From contig JAUCEF010000007.1 of assembly GCA_033558025.1 (NCBI GenBank), positions 4,526,001 to 4,590,000 of the forward strand: a DNA stretch of 64,000 nt. The letters run 5' to 3'. The notes under the pieces were generated by a model, which worked only from the letters and a program-made list of their open reading frames with translations, did not search any database and was not told the origin of the DNA. Positions within the stretch are counted from its first letter, which is position 1. Each line of letters begins with the position of its first letter. Positions 50,460 to 61,047 of the stretch are shown piece after piece. The position numbers were made by a program, and so were the translations under genes. Origin of the DNA: Phytophthora sp. 'mugwort' (Eukaryota; Oomycota; Peronosporomycetes; Peronosporales; Peronosporaceae).

Positions 50460-53304
50460 CTTAAAAAAAATAAATGTTGATACTTTAAAAGATATCTCAA
50501 CCTGAAGTACCGCATCAGCGCCGTTGATGGCTCCTTCGACAGAGCAATATCGCGCACTGAGCACTTGAAAAATAGAAGAACTAGTGTCCCATAGTTGTGT
50601 CCGTCTGTCTGCTTCAACTGCACTTCTCGTTTCAAGTCCATGATGGCTGCCATCTCTAGAAAAAGTGCCTTGATAATGTCTTCACATCTCTTGAACTGCT
50701 TCGGCTTTTGTTGAGCGTCGAAAACTGTTGTCGTTTCGGGGTGGACTTGAAGTCGAAGACGGCACCACACCAGTGGTTTTTGTTGATGTGAATCGGCATC
50801 AACACATGCGTGTTGCGTTCTAGGAACGGACGAGAGCCGGCGATGACTTTGTGTTGCGTTGCAGTGCTCTCCGTTCCGCTGAAGCCAGGCGAAATAATCC
50901 CAATATATTCATGTTCTTCTTGCAGCGTCGTCATTGCATGCATCATACAGTCGTCGTTGAGCCAGAAATCTTCCCTCAAGAGAAACATGGATTTGTTAAA
51001 AATCCATCCAAACGGTGTATCGCGTGACATCGGCAAAATCACTTGCTGCATAGCGACTCTCTCTCTCTTTATCTAGTTCGGCATACTCGTTCAGGCCTTC
51101 TGGGATTCGGAATCTATTGAGCGACGTAGCAGTCATCCACCCGATCGCGTCCGACACTTCCATTAACGATAGTCAACCATAACTTGCAATTGTTCTTCGC
51201 TGATGACCCCGACTTTGAAGACAAGAGCACCAACAGATAATTTCGGATCTGGCAGAGATTTTTTAAGCTCACTCAACAGCTTGCAGCACTTCTTCGTGAA
51301 CTTTTCAGTGAACACGAATTTGACGCTGCTGAGGCTCTCGGGGGGTGCAATCACTTTGGCTGTGGCTTGCTTCCTGGGTCCCAAGATCTTGGTGGCGAAG
51401 CTGGATAAAACTCGTGCGCGGATTCGTAGCTGTACGATGACTTTAACACCCTGGCAACATTGCTGAGTGTTGTAACCGGCAACAGTGGTCCTTGCGCAAG
51501 TTGTTTGGCCTCCTTCGGGGATTCCACCATCCGTTTCTATTTCACTTGTTGCTTCTGACCTTTTCGTATCTTGGGCCGGCCTCTGCTTTTGGTGCTTTTC
51601 GAGACGAAGAACGAGCATTCTTCGCTGGAGCTAGAGCTGCCATGACTGCCATCGGAGTGTGGTCCCTTTACGGAGGGTGTCACTGGTTTCAACTCTTTGT
51701 GGTCCATCGTTGACACCGTCTCTTTAGTCAGATAATCACGCGCCCCGACATCTTCCGCGGTGTTCTGGCAAACACTGGCCACTTCACCAGAGTGACTCAA
51801 ACCTTGGGTCAATTGCTGTGGGATTTGTCGTGCGATTTCTGCTTTGAGTCACTACGCTCATGTGACTTTCGGGCGGAGTCTTCGTACCCTCCCTGCAAGT
51901 GTCAGAACCGCCCGTAGCCGCAATGCCTGCCGCAGGTAGCTCTCTTTCACTCCCGTGTGAAGATGCAGTGGCGCCAGCAATTAGAGTCATGGGGACAGCA
52001 GTGTCATCCAAGACCTGCGAAAGCGGGTTGAAGTCGGATAGCTGGTCGGGCACACAACAACTTGTGTTACGACAGGCGCCTCTCCGTCCGTGACAATCGA
52101 TTCGAAGCGCTCGAGACTCTCCAGTTTGATTGAACACCGGAGAGAGAGAGTTCCGTTTCGGCTCGTGATATCGGCAATGCGCGTGCCAACTGCGTGCGCT
52201 GTGCGAAATTTGTTGGTTCCATTGAGCACTTTGTGACGCGTCGACCGCAAAGTTGAATCACGGACGCGGAACGATCCACATGCAGCTTCGTCTTCTTCTT
52301 CCTCTTCGACGGGAAGGTTCAGATGACACGAAAGGCTCCAACGAGGATGGATGTGCGATATCGGGATGGTACTCTTACCGGCAAGCAGGCGCCAGTAGAT
52401 AGCATGTCGGCAAGGCAGTAGTTCCTTTCTCATGAAGATGCACGAACAATAAAACGTCTATACAGATAGATAACGATATTCTTGGTTAGTGTTCAGGCAT
52501 TATTCGTCTAGCACTAGCATTTGAACACGCGTACCCTAGTTTTAAGATGGCTTGCGGGTTGTGTCTACCGTTGATACCATCTTGATCATATGCGGCTGTA
52601 TCACGGGAATCGTGTACTGCGTCTTGCGGTCGTTGGTAACACGATACTGCTTCTCCACCAATTTATACGCATGTTTGCTGACCTCTTTTTGCATCTGCTC
52701 CAGCATAGCGCATGCATCCAACGTCCGACATCTTTGCATATTCCAACTCGGCCATAGATTGCAAGAACTGGAGCGTATCGACACACTCATCCACATCATT
52801 GTAGGCATCAAATCGTCTTCCAAATGACCCCATGCTGCCTCCAATCTAAATTTTAACACAGACGAGAGATAATACTTTGATCACTCACAAACAAATCTAT
52901 AACAGCACGTACCGGTTGTTCGTAGTGTTCTCCAAGTGAGGAACGTCTACGCGACCAAAACTTCACATCTCCCTGCAATTGTGCCAGTTCTCATGGAAAT
53001 ACTTAAGAAACGGGTGCGTGGCGTTTGGAATGTCTTCTTCGAGTGTAATTTTCTTTCCGTTCACCACATAGTACAGGTATCTGCGGGCGATCTCATATTC
53101 AGACTTCGTCGTGGCATTCAGCATCATGTGCACAGCGTCCCAGGGCCCACACTTTGTCACGATCTTCAATGTTATATTCTCTCTTCGACGTTTCATTCCG
53201 AGGATATTTCACCACATGGAACACACAGAGAAGAATTCGCGCAGCAGGGAAGGCGTCCTGCAACAGCGATATCTCCCCGAAGTCTTTGTCGACGATAATA
53301 ACTC

Positions 53305-53333
53305 AAACTTTGTCCCAATTTGGGACAAAGTTT
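53305..53333. repeat. Perfect 29-nt palindrome inside the MULE
   Basis: AAACTTTGTCCCAA (53305-53318), T, then its exact reverse complement (53320-53333). It sits just where the coding sequence is interrupted between NESAE and VDKDFGE, and it replaces residues expected there. Confidence 0.85.
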
Positions 53334-53381
53334 ACATTCGGCGCTCTCATTCTCCATGAGAGCGTGCTGAACATATTGTCC

Positions 53382-53502
53382 CTGTGAAGCACAAACAGTC
53401 ACACCATACACAAAGGCACACAAGCACAAATAGAGACACAAAGAGGCACCAGAAAGTCAGTATTGTCACCAAGTCACAAAAAGACACAGAGCAGGTACGT
53501 AC
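53382..53502 (-). other. Intron in the MULE transposase
   Basis: GTACGTACC donor after VFGH and TGCTTCACAG acceptor before GQYVQHAL join the catalytic frame. The 121-nt intron is rich in TTTGTG repeats. Its intact splice sites suggest the gene was expressed as a spliced transcript before decay. Confidence 0.6.
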
Positions 53503-54453
53503 GTGGCCGAAGACGTCATGGATCATAAAGCTGAAAAGCTTGTACCGGGCGTAGCATCCACATCAACACTTGGGGGAAAGCCTTGAAGAAACCCCGCATC
53601 TGATGGGTCTGGAAAGTAATTGTCTGCGCCAACTTGTCATCGTCGACGAAGATCGTCGCCGTGTTACCCTTACGAAAGCAGAAATCGCAGAGTCCTGCTT
53701 CCAGTCTTGATTCGACAGTTGTAGATCCGCGTCGAGCCGCTTTCAGATTGGCAATCATATTGTGTACGCCACGCAGCGTAACATGTTTGCCTAGAGAGCA
53801 AAGATTAGGAGCACAGCTAGCAGAGTAACAGAAAATCGGGTAGCGTACCTGTCCTCTTCCTCAGGAACTGCAATATCAGCTTCTTCTTAGCTCCGGCGGC
53901 TTGGAGCTCGTCTACAAAGTCAATCATATCTTCGTCTTCGACACGACGGTTGGATGGATGATTCCCATACGACCCCGAGTCCAGCGCGTGGTTGTGGTTG
54001 GTGTGCTGCTCTGTAATCTTTACTTGAAAACTCCTAGAACCATCCACACCACCGTTGCCGTCATTAGCGATCCACATCCTGTCGATTTCACGAAGTAGTT
54101 GTGCCGCTTGCCCTTCGACCGACTGTGTCGCGTCCAACTGTGTGTACATACCAGCTTCCGGTAGTACTTGTCGAACGAGTCGGGGATGAGTGTTTGAGGG
54201 GTGGCCTTGCCACGCTATTGAGATCCGCATTCCTAGCTGCCGGGCTGGTAGAGGTTCGCATTTTGAAGATCTGGCGAGTCTCCTTTTGATACACATCAAA
54301 ATGCGTGAAAAACGCCTCCCAGCTGTCAAACGCATCCTCCTCCATACGTGGAGCCTGTGTGAGAGCAGCGGCCGATACAGAGACGTGCTCATCCGGAGAT
54401 TGGCCTTCATCTGGACCGTTGTCGGGCTCGGAATCCGATGCGATACTCGCCAT

Positions 54454-56090
54454 GCTGGTTTTCGAGCCTATTTCGAAATTAAAGGCTCAAACGCATCGGG
54501 GAGGGGGGAAAGGGTGGGAGGAGGGGTGTTTCTGACTTTTGCTGCTGGCTGATTTGTAGGGATTTTATTTCAGCTCCGTATTTATTTACGCATTTCTTAC
54601 GTGCACTCATTCTGTGACTTTATCCACTTCCAAAATGTATAGATAAATGGAATTCGTCGTGCAAAACGAACGAAGGGAATTTAGAAACCTTAGGAAGAGT
54701 TTCTATTTTAATTTCTAAAGAATTGAAGAAGCACACATCGCGATGATGCGCGTGTTGAGGAAGTGCTGAGCAATACAGACGGCTGAGACCACCGAGTACG
54801 TCTACCACCGAGCCCTTTCTCGCTTTGTGGAGTGGCAGTACTGTAATGCAGATGCAGATTGTCGAGTACTTCTCTTTTCAGAAGCGTTTCGACAGCTCCA
54901 AGGGCCCAGAAGCGAATTTGTGGTGGGTTTACCAGCTGAGTGGTTCTCTCGAGAGCGTAAGGAAAGCACTGCAGCCACGCGTGTCAGATCAAATCATCGA
55001 AAGGACTCTGCATCCAGCTACTCATTACAGTAGTCTGAGATTTATTCGTGGAATGGTAGTTCCCATCAACTTCTTAACGCCTTCAAACTACCGCCTGGAA
55101 CTCTTCGCGTAACCTGGCAGCGCTGGTGTGTTGGCCAGCCACCCCTTAGACTGCTCACAAAACACGATATGGCGACGACAATGGCAAAGATTCGTCAGGC
55201 TGAGCTTCAGCGATTGATGCTCGTAATTGAAGCTCTTTTAACGAGGGGGAGGTCGGCCGAGCACGCCGTTCTACCGAAGCTGCTGGGCTTCTCTTTGAGC
55301 AGGTAAAATCTCGTTTACCGTTTAGGTCCACATCCGGCAAGGGAAGATCGCGCAGGCTAGAGCAGCTATCATGGCGTACTTTAGCACGCGATGTAACTCA
55401 AACTACTAATTAAACAGCTTCCGCACTGATTTGCTGTCTGCTCAGGTATTTGTTTTGCCTTCATGCTGGGCTCGCACGGGGCTTTTCACCACGTCATTAT
55501 GGCCTTCAACGAGATCGTATGCTGGTGGATGTCGTCTTTTGTACTGTCTTAACGCCACCAAGTGCTGCGTGTAGGCAGCTGGGTAGTGCGGCTTTGCTGT
55601 TGGCCTTCTCTGTATCTTTGACTTGGTTACATCCATCTCTCTAACTCCAAGCGCTTCATCGTGAGCTGCATCTCCTTCCTCCTTTGCCATCGAGTTGAAC
55701 CCTGGCGGTCGGCTCGCTTATTTGTTGGAACATGATGCCTGGTACACTCCGGCATTTCTAATATGCCCGCATGCTTGCGTCGTGCAAATTGCACGGCGAA
55801 TTCCAGTGCATTTTGCCATTTAGGGTGTTTCACTTGTCTCTCTTTTGTATGCCTGCCATTTTTGCATTCGTGGAATTCATCGTGCAAAGCGCACCCAGAA
55901 TTCCATACAAACAGCAGGTATGCACGGCGAATTCCCTAGAAGTAGGCATGCTTCTGCTGAGATATTACTACAAACGTATCGGTATATATTTATCTACTTG
56001 TTTGATGGCGGCGTTAAATTAATAGTTGCGTGTCACCTCGAGCACACAGTTAGCATTCTGATCGTCACGGCCAGCACTAGGGAGCCCGTA
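54454..56090. other. Intergenic with inverted EcoRI-site-containing motifs
   Basis: No gene is supported. An 18-nt motif near TGGAATTCGTCGTGCAAA occurs at 54648-54665 and 55871-55888 on the plus strand and inverted near 55787-55805 and 55920-55936. This suggests ends of one or two small non-autonomous DNA elements. A perfect CGTGCAAATTGCACG palindrome is at 55781-55795. Confidence 0.5.
54648..55805. repeat. Candidate non-autonomous element bounded by inverted repeats
   Basis: TGGAATTCGTCGTGCAAA at 54648-54665 is matched, inverted, by the reverse complement of AATTGCACGGCGAATTCCA at 55787-55805 (about 15 of 17 aligned bases agree). The 1.16 kb between has no transposase. A shorter pair bounds 55871-55936 (66 nt). 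Target duplications were not established. Confidence 0.4.
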
Positions 56091-56891
56091 TTAGTGCGCA
56101 CCCTCGCCCAGGAAGTCGAACTGCGAGCAAGACGCGACGATCTCTTCCAGCGAATTGGTGCTCCACATCTGTGGCCACTCAGTATCGACCACGCGTTCGT
56201 TGAAGTCTGCGAAGATCTCCATAAGGTTGCTGTCGCTTTTGGCGCTGATCCACGCGGCACTGGCATCTAGTGCCAGTGTGAACATCAAGTCATCCGCTAC
56301 CACCGGCGCGAACGGGTTGCTATTGACAGCGTGTACGCCTTCGTCAGCCGAGCGAGGGGAGTCCGAAAGCTGCTTCATCAGTGTCTGCGTCGGCGGAGGT
56401 TCAGAGAATCCTGGAAATTCTGCCACCTCATTCATTGTAACGTCAAACTCTAGTGCAACATTTTCGTGTACGGCTACGTCGGTCATTGACTGCGGCTCAG
56501 CATCGTTTGTTGTTTGCGTCTCACTTGTAGAAGGATCTGCGGTCTGGATCTTGGTTTTATTAATCTTGTTCCTGTTCCGCAGCCCACGCTGTTGCCGCTC
56601 GTGCTTCTGTCGGTACTTCTGTGCGTGCGTCATGGTCTGGCGTGAGTCCTTGGTGCCCACATAGTCGGCGATAGCTTTCCATGGACCGGACGGGAAGACG
56701 TCCAGCGCCACGAGGAAGCGCGAGTGCTCTTCACTTGTCCAGGTCTTGCCCTTGTTCTTCTCGGCGGTGGAGCGCGCTTTGTGCGCCGCCCGCGACGCGC
56801 GTGAGTTCTTTCGCAGCGTCTTCAGCAGCTGGTTGTCCTCGGGAGGCACGGCTTGCACCAGCTCCTTCTGAACGCGTTTGGTGATCGTCAT
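56091..56891 (-). CDS. Myb-like SHAQKYF-family protein (THAQKYR variant)
   Basis: A 266-aa protein with a basic, helical N-terminus (LLKTLRKNSRASRAAHKAR) and one Myb-like repeat at residues 49-98: KTWTSEEHSRFLVALDVF, GPWKAIADYVG, MTHAQKYRQKHERQ. W51 and W71 and the Ala-Gln-Lys-Tyr of the SHAQKYF signature are kept; the Phe is Arg. This single-repeat type binds GATA/I-box-like sites in plants; the target here is not known. The C-terminal part is acidic with LMEIFADFNERV, similar in pattern to the ends of the other family members in this window. The ATG at 56891 is followed at once by the basic region; the 44 codons upstream are probably leader. Confidence 0.82.
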   Translation of the reverse strand: MTITKRVQKELVQAVPPEDNQLLKTLRKNSRASRAAHKARSTAEKNKGKTWTSEEHSRFLVALDVFPSGPWKAIADYVGTKDSRQTMTHAQKYRQKHERQQRGLRNRNKINKTKIQTADPSTSETQTTNDAEPQSMTDVAVHENVALEFDVTMNEVAEFPGFSEPPPTQTLMKQLSDSPRSADEGVHAVNSNPFAPVVADDLMFTLALDASAAWISAKSDSNLMEIFADFNERVVDTEWPQMWSTNSLEEIVASCSQFDFLGEGAH

Positions 56892-59800
56892 GGTGGTGGG
56901 TGGCTCTGGCTGTGTCAGAAGCACGCAAAATGAGAAGTGGCGCTGCAATCGCCGATTAAATGGCACACATACATTCAGTTGACGCTGTTTGTGAGTGCTG
57001 CTCGTTGAAGTGGATTCAACCAATCAGTGGCCCCAGTTTGTAGAAATGCATAATACTGAACCGATATTTCCCGTTGTGGTTACTGCAGATATATCAAATA
57101 TCATCTCACTTTGTACATTGCGAATCGTTTCAATATAATGGTAATTCAAAAGATTGAGCATCGTTATATGCAGGTGCCCAGTCTCAGTTTAGGGGGTCTT
57201 GTTCCACGTGGTTACCGCTTCACTTGTATTTCGTATGCCGGCAAAGAAAGCGGCCACCCCACAGATTCTGCCACGGAAGCGGTGGCAGGTAGGTGCAAGC
57301 CACGTAGCTACGTGCGTGCATACGTCGGGAGGAAGACCGGCCGGCGGGCATACGCTTTCGCTAAGAAGACTCGCCAAGCCGTACCGCGCGCCGTTGGAAG
57401 GGAAGCGCGCTCTATTTGAACGAGACCGAAGCGACTCGAGGGGCTCAATGAACAGAGAGATAACAAGTGTAATGGTAGGTTCTACTGTAGTCGCGAATGT
57501 CCGTGGTTTAACTGCACGGCTGAGCTGCGGTTGTCAGAACAAGCGATTTGGCCAAGATACACGAAAATAACTTGCAACAGTCGGAGACAGAAGCGCCGAT
57601 GGATACATTGAAGACGTAAGTGGATCCTTCAGCCTGAAGTTCAGGGAAGGTGTCGGACCGAGAGATGGTTGTGTTACTGTCTGTCGACGAAGACGTCCGT
57701 GTAGTCCGACGAAGATCTCCAACTGACCCCAGCAGTCATAGGGACACACCCTCACCTTGAGCCTGCGTGCTGTATCGAGCACGTCGAAGAAATCACCCCA
57801 GCTCGCCGCGATGACTTCACCAGCTCGGTGCAAGCGCAAGCAGTCGAGCGACGAGCTTAGGGACGTGTAAAAGCCGAGTCAGCGGAAACGGCTTCAGCAT
57901 TCACAGAGAGAGTGTTGCCGTGCCTTGCCGTCCCGTCGAAGACGCTCCAGTCCAGAACCGTCTTCGAGACGACAGCAGGATACAGTCGCGTTTTGAGCTT
58001 GTCACGTACGATGATGCCCATGCTCTCCACCCCGAGACATGCTGAGGCGTGCGCGTCGACCTCAATGCCGTTCTTGCTCCTCAGCTTGTGTGCAAGAGCG
58101 CTCATATGGACGTTGATGGTTGCAAGCACACCTTCGGGATGATACCTTCGAATCGAAGCTCGCTCGTACCCCTCGCTTCGCAACCGGACGATCTAACCGC
58201 GGACACAGACCAAGTCTACAGAGGCATGGTCACCACGAGCGACCATGATGTTCGACCTGGTGCTGTGCAGTCTTGCATGGCTTGCGCTACCTAATAAATC
58301 CTCTTGGCGGCGCATGCGATGGCGGATCTGCAGACGCACGAAGTGCTCAGTCATCTCACCCAACCGGTCTGTAAACTAGACTCACAGACCGCCAGCACAG
58401 CAGCCTAGCACGAGCGGATTATGATCTCGGCAGCGCGATCGAGCGACAGCAGTGGGTTGCTCCGCGGATACAATGGCGTCTGCGACGTGCTCCGGCAAGG
58501 TGCACAGAGGCGAAGGAGGCAAGATAGAGCGAGCGTGCGCGAGCGAGGAAGCGCGGACGAAGGTCACATCCACTCCGGCGCCGCGCGCATTACTACCAGC
58601 ATGTACGCGCAAGCATCCTGTATCTTCAGGATACTTTCCCGTGCTGGCCAATGAGATTTGCGATTGAAGTCTCCCGCCAGCCAGTGGAAGATCTTGCACC
58701 GCGCTCAGCGCGGCCGCAGCACCAGCTCATATCTTGGCTCAACGCGAGTGATATGACCTCAATTGCCTATCGGTCAGACGCATACGGACGAGCCATCACT
58801 GAAGCGGAGCTGCAGGGGCCTTGCAAGCACCAGCGGTGGCGATGGAGTACTTCGGTGCATCCAGCTCGCCCGGGCAATAGTGTTGCAAACACGTGCCAGA
58901 CAGAGTAAGCTGCGGAGGTTGCCGGTGGTCCGCTATGCCAGCGCCGGTGGCTATGACGCTGTTTAAAGCGTCCACGCGTGCAGTCATCAACATGATTGAC
59001 TTACTGCCTAATAGCACGCGTGCATCGCGGTGCAGACAGAGGGCACCGACGCGTCACGGTGTGCTTCAGTGCTCGAGGGCAGCGATCGTTGCCCATAAGC
59101 ATCCATCCACCACGGTATCCGTTGCGCTCCCATTGGCCGTTTGCGGGCATCAACTTCAACGGCCCCGGCGGCCCGTTGCTGCTCCTGAGCTGTTCAGTGG
59201 TGTCCGGTGGCTTACTGTAATGATCTGGCCCGCGTAGCGTCCTGCCCGGTCAGCGCCGGTCCAATCTAGCCATATCGACTTTGCTGTGCACGCTTCGAGT
59301 GACGCGGCAAGCCCTTGTACGGAGCGTTCCAGTGCGGGCCCAATATGGTCAGCGCCACGAGCGGCGGCACTAAGCGACATGCCGGCGCGTGTATCTGCAC
59401 GACGGAGGCGTTGTTGTTGTTGCTGCTACGCTGGGCTGGCGGCGAATTGAGATCTGCTGTCACCAGGGGCTTTAAGCCGCCGCTGTCAAGGCTTGTGCAA
59501 GCCGTCGGGTGATTCAAGTCTAGTAAAACATGTCCGACGCAATTGCTGTATCTAACGAGGACCGAGGCACGGTCAATAGGCCAGTGCCAGTTCCCGTTCG
59601 ATATTGGTTATGGTGGGACGCATTCCCCCCAGGCGTAGCGGTCGTGCCCGCCAGGCGACTGCATTCGAATCTAAGGGCGAGAAGAGCTGCCGCCTCTGGC
59701 AAGTAGCAGCAACACTCTTTCAAGCTGCAGCTCTCACCGCGTCATACCGGTAGTGCAACCAGCTTTGCTCGCAGTCAAGTGACTCGCCATCAGTGCGACG

Positions 59801-60372
59801 GGATCCGATAAGCAAGTCTCCTGAAAAGGGGGTCCACAGTACGTGTGCCGTGCGTCGGCCTGTGTGTGGGCACAGAGAGTGAGCCGCTCACTGAAACGAT
59901 TCAAGTGTCCCAGGCCGGGAATATCGAACGTGGACGAGGCGCAAAGCAGAGCTCAGAGGAGCACATTTCGGCGTCTTTACCCAATCAATCCGCGGTCATG
60001 AGAGCGCTAACTCCGACTTGGGCGGTGTCCCGCGAGGTATTTGCGTTTTAAGTTCAGTCCGCTATCTTCCAATTTGGCGGACTTAATTCATGCTTCGTTA
60101 GGCGCTATCGCCGGCGTATACGCCTGCAATTCGGTCGACATGTTTAGCCTCTGCTCAAGCGAGGCAACACCGCGCTGATAAGCTCTCGGAAGAGGGAGAG
60201 GCGCTCCGCAAGGAGGGGCAGCGACAGGGAACGCGGCCAATCCGGAGGGAGTTGCCGGCGCAGTCAGACGCACTCGGCTCGGCTCGAGTCGTGTCAGTTG
60301 AAGATCTTCCCCGCGCGTGCTAAGTGCTGGAAGGGGCACTACCGAAGACTGGCAAGCAGCAGGCAGGCAAGC
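56892..60372. other. 3.5-kb gene-poor region
   Basis: Short, stop-free minus-strand pieces (58183-57857, 58699-58382, 59017-58796) look protein-like, for example IEVDAHASACLGVESMGIIV and LPEHVADAIVSAEQPTAVA. They may be fragments of one decayed minus-strand gene or transposon of a family I do not recognise. The last kilobase is GC-rich and forms the promoter and leader of the Myb-like gene at 60373. Confidence 0.4.
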
Positions 60373-61047
60373 ATGTCATTTACCAACATGGTCGAGAGTG
60401 CTGCAGCCGCGAGCGAGTGGACGCAGCAGCAGATGGAGGAGTCCAAGCCTTCACCCGAGGGCCGCGGGCTCTGGTCTCCAGAGGAACACCGCCTCTTCGT
60501 AGACGGCATCAAGCTGTTCCCGTCGGGACCTTGGAAGGATATCGCCAACCACGTTGGTACGCGTACGGCGCGTCAGACCATGACCCACGCGCAGAAGTAT
60601 CGCCAGAAGATCGCGCGGCGGCTTCGCAACGTGCGCATGAGTGGCAAGCATAATCTCCCCTTCCTCATGGACCGGTCGTCGCGCTTTAACGCGCTGCTCA
60701 GTAGCGACGAGCAGTTCAACGACTCGATCCTGGCCACATCGCTGGCCATTGCGGCCGAACACGAGCTCGACATGCTGGGCGAAGTTGGTGACGGCAGCGC
60801 GTCCCCTTCCATGCAGATGCAGATGCAGATGCAAATGGGCATGAGCCCCAGCGCCGCTCAGGCCAACCTCCTCATGGAGCCCATGACACCCAGTAACACG
60901 TTCCAGAAGCAGCTTCCGCTGGCAATAGACTTCTCATCCACAGAAGGAAACCCGTACTATCTGGACGGTCCGTCTTTCGAGCCCAGTGACATCGAATTCG
61001 ACAAGTGCATGGACTTCTTGATCGAGACTTTCCACCGCGAGGCTTAA
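60373..61047 (+). CDS. Myb-like SHAQKYF-family protein (THAQKYR variant)
   Basis: A 224-aa protein. The Myb-like repeat is at residues 32-82: GLWSPEEHRLFVDGIKLF, GPWKDIANHVGTRTARQ, MTHAQKYRQKIARR. A Met-Gln dipeptide run (MQMQMQMQM, about 146-154) comes from a GATGCA-type microsatellite at 60811-60835. The C-terminus is acidic and aromatic (DIEFDKCMDFLIETFH), the same kind of ending as the gene at 62742. The start at 60373 is preferred to an upstream frame ATG at 60298, which adds a basic segment without homology. Probably nuclear transcription regulator. Confidence 0.83.
   Translation: MSFTNMVESAAAASEWTQQQMEESKPSPEGRGLWSPEEHRLFVDGIKLFPSGPWKDIANHVGTRTARQTMTHAQKYRQKIARRLRNVRMSGKHNLPFLMDRSSRFNALLSSDEQFNDSILATSLAIAAEHELDMLGEVGDGSASPSMQMQMQMQMGMSPSAAQANLLMEPMTPSNTFQKQLPLAIDFSSTEGNPYYLDGPSFEPSDIEFDKCMDFLIETFHREA

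Larger units (their letters stand above)
50460..54453 (-). mobile_element. MULE transposon with SWIM and Ulp1-protease modules, decayed
   Basis: A minus-strand Mutator-like element. Order: N-terminal block DSWEAFFTHFDVYQKET with KMRTSTSPAARN (from 54453), linker with DEDMIDFVDELQAAGAKKKL, MULE catalytic domain (ATIFVDDDKLAQTITFQTHQ; RYKLFSFMIHDVFGH; intron 53382-53502; GQYVQHALMENESAE; VDKDFGEISLLQDAFPAAR), then KVWALGRCAHDAECH. A SWIM-like end (LLPCRHAIYWRLLAG, near 52420) and finally a C48/Ulp1 protease (WLNDDCMMHAMTTLQ, HINKNHWCGAVFDF) at 51051-50460. The first catalytic Asp region after VLM is deleted, and stops and frame changes occur throughout. In the protease the catalytic Cys is Tyr (50592-50594). 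Confidence 0.8.
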
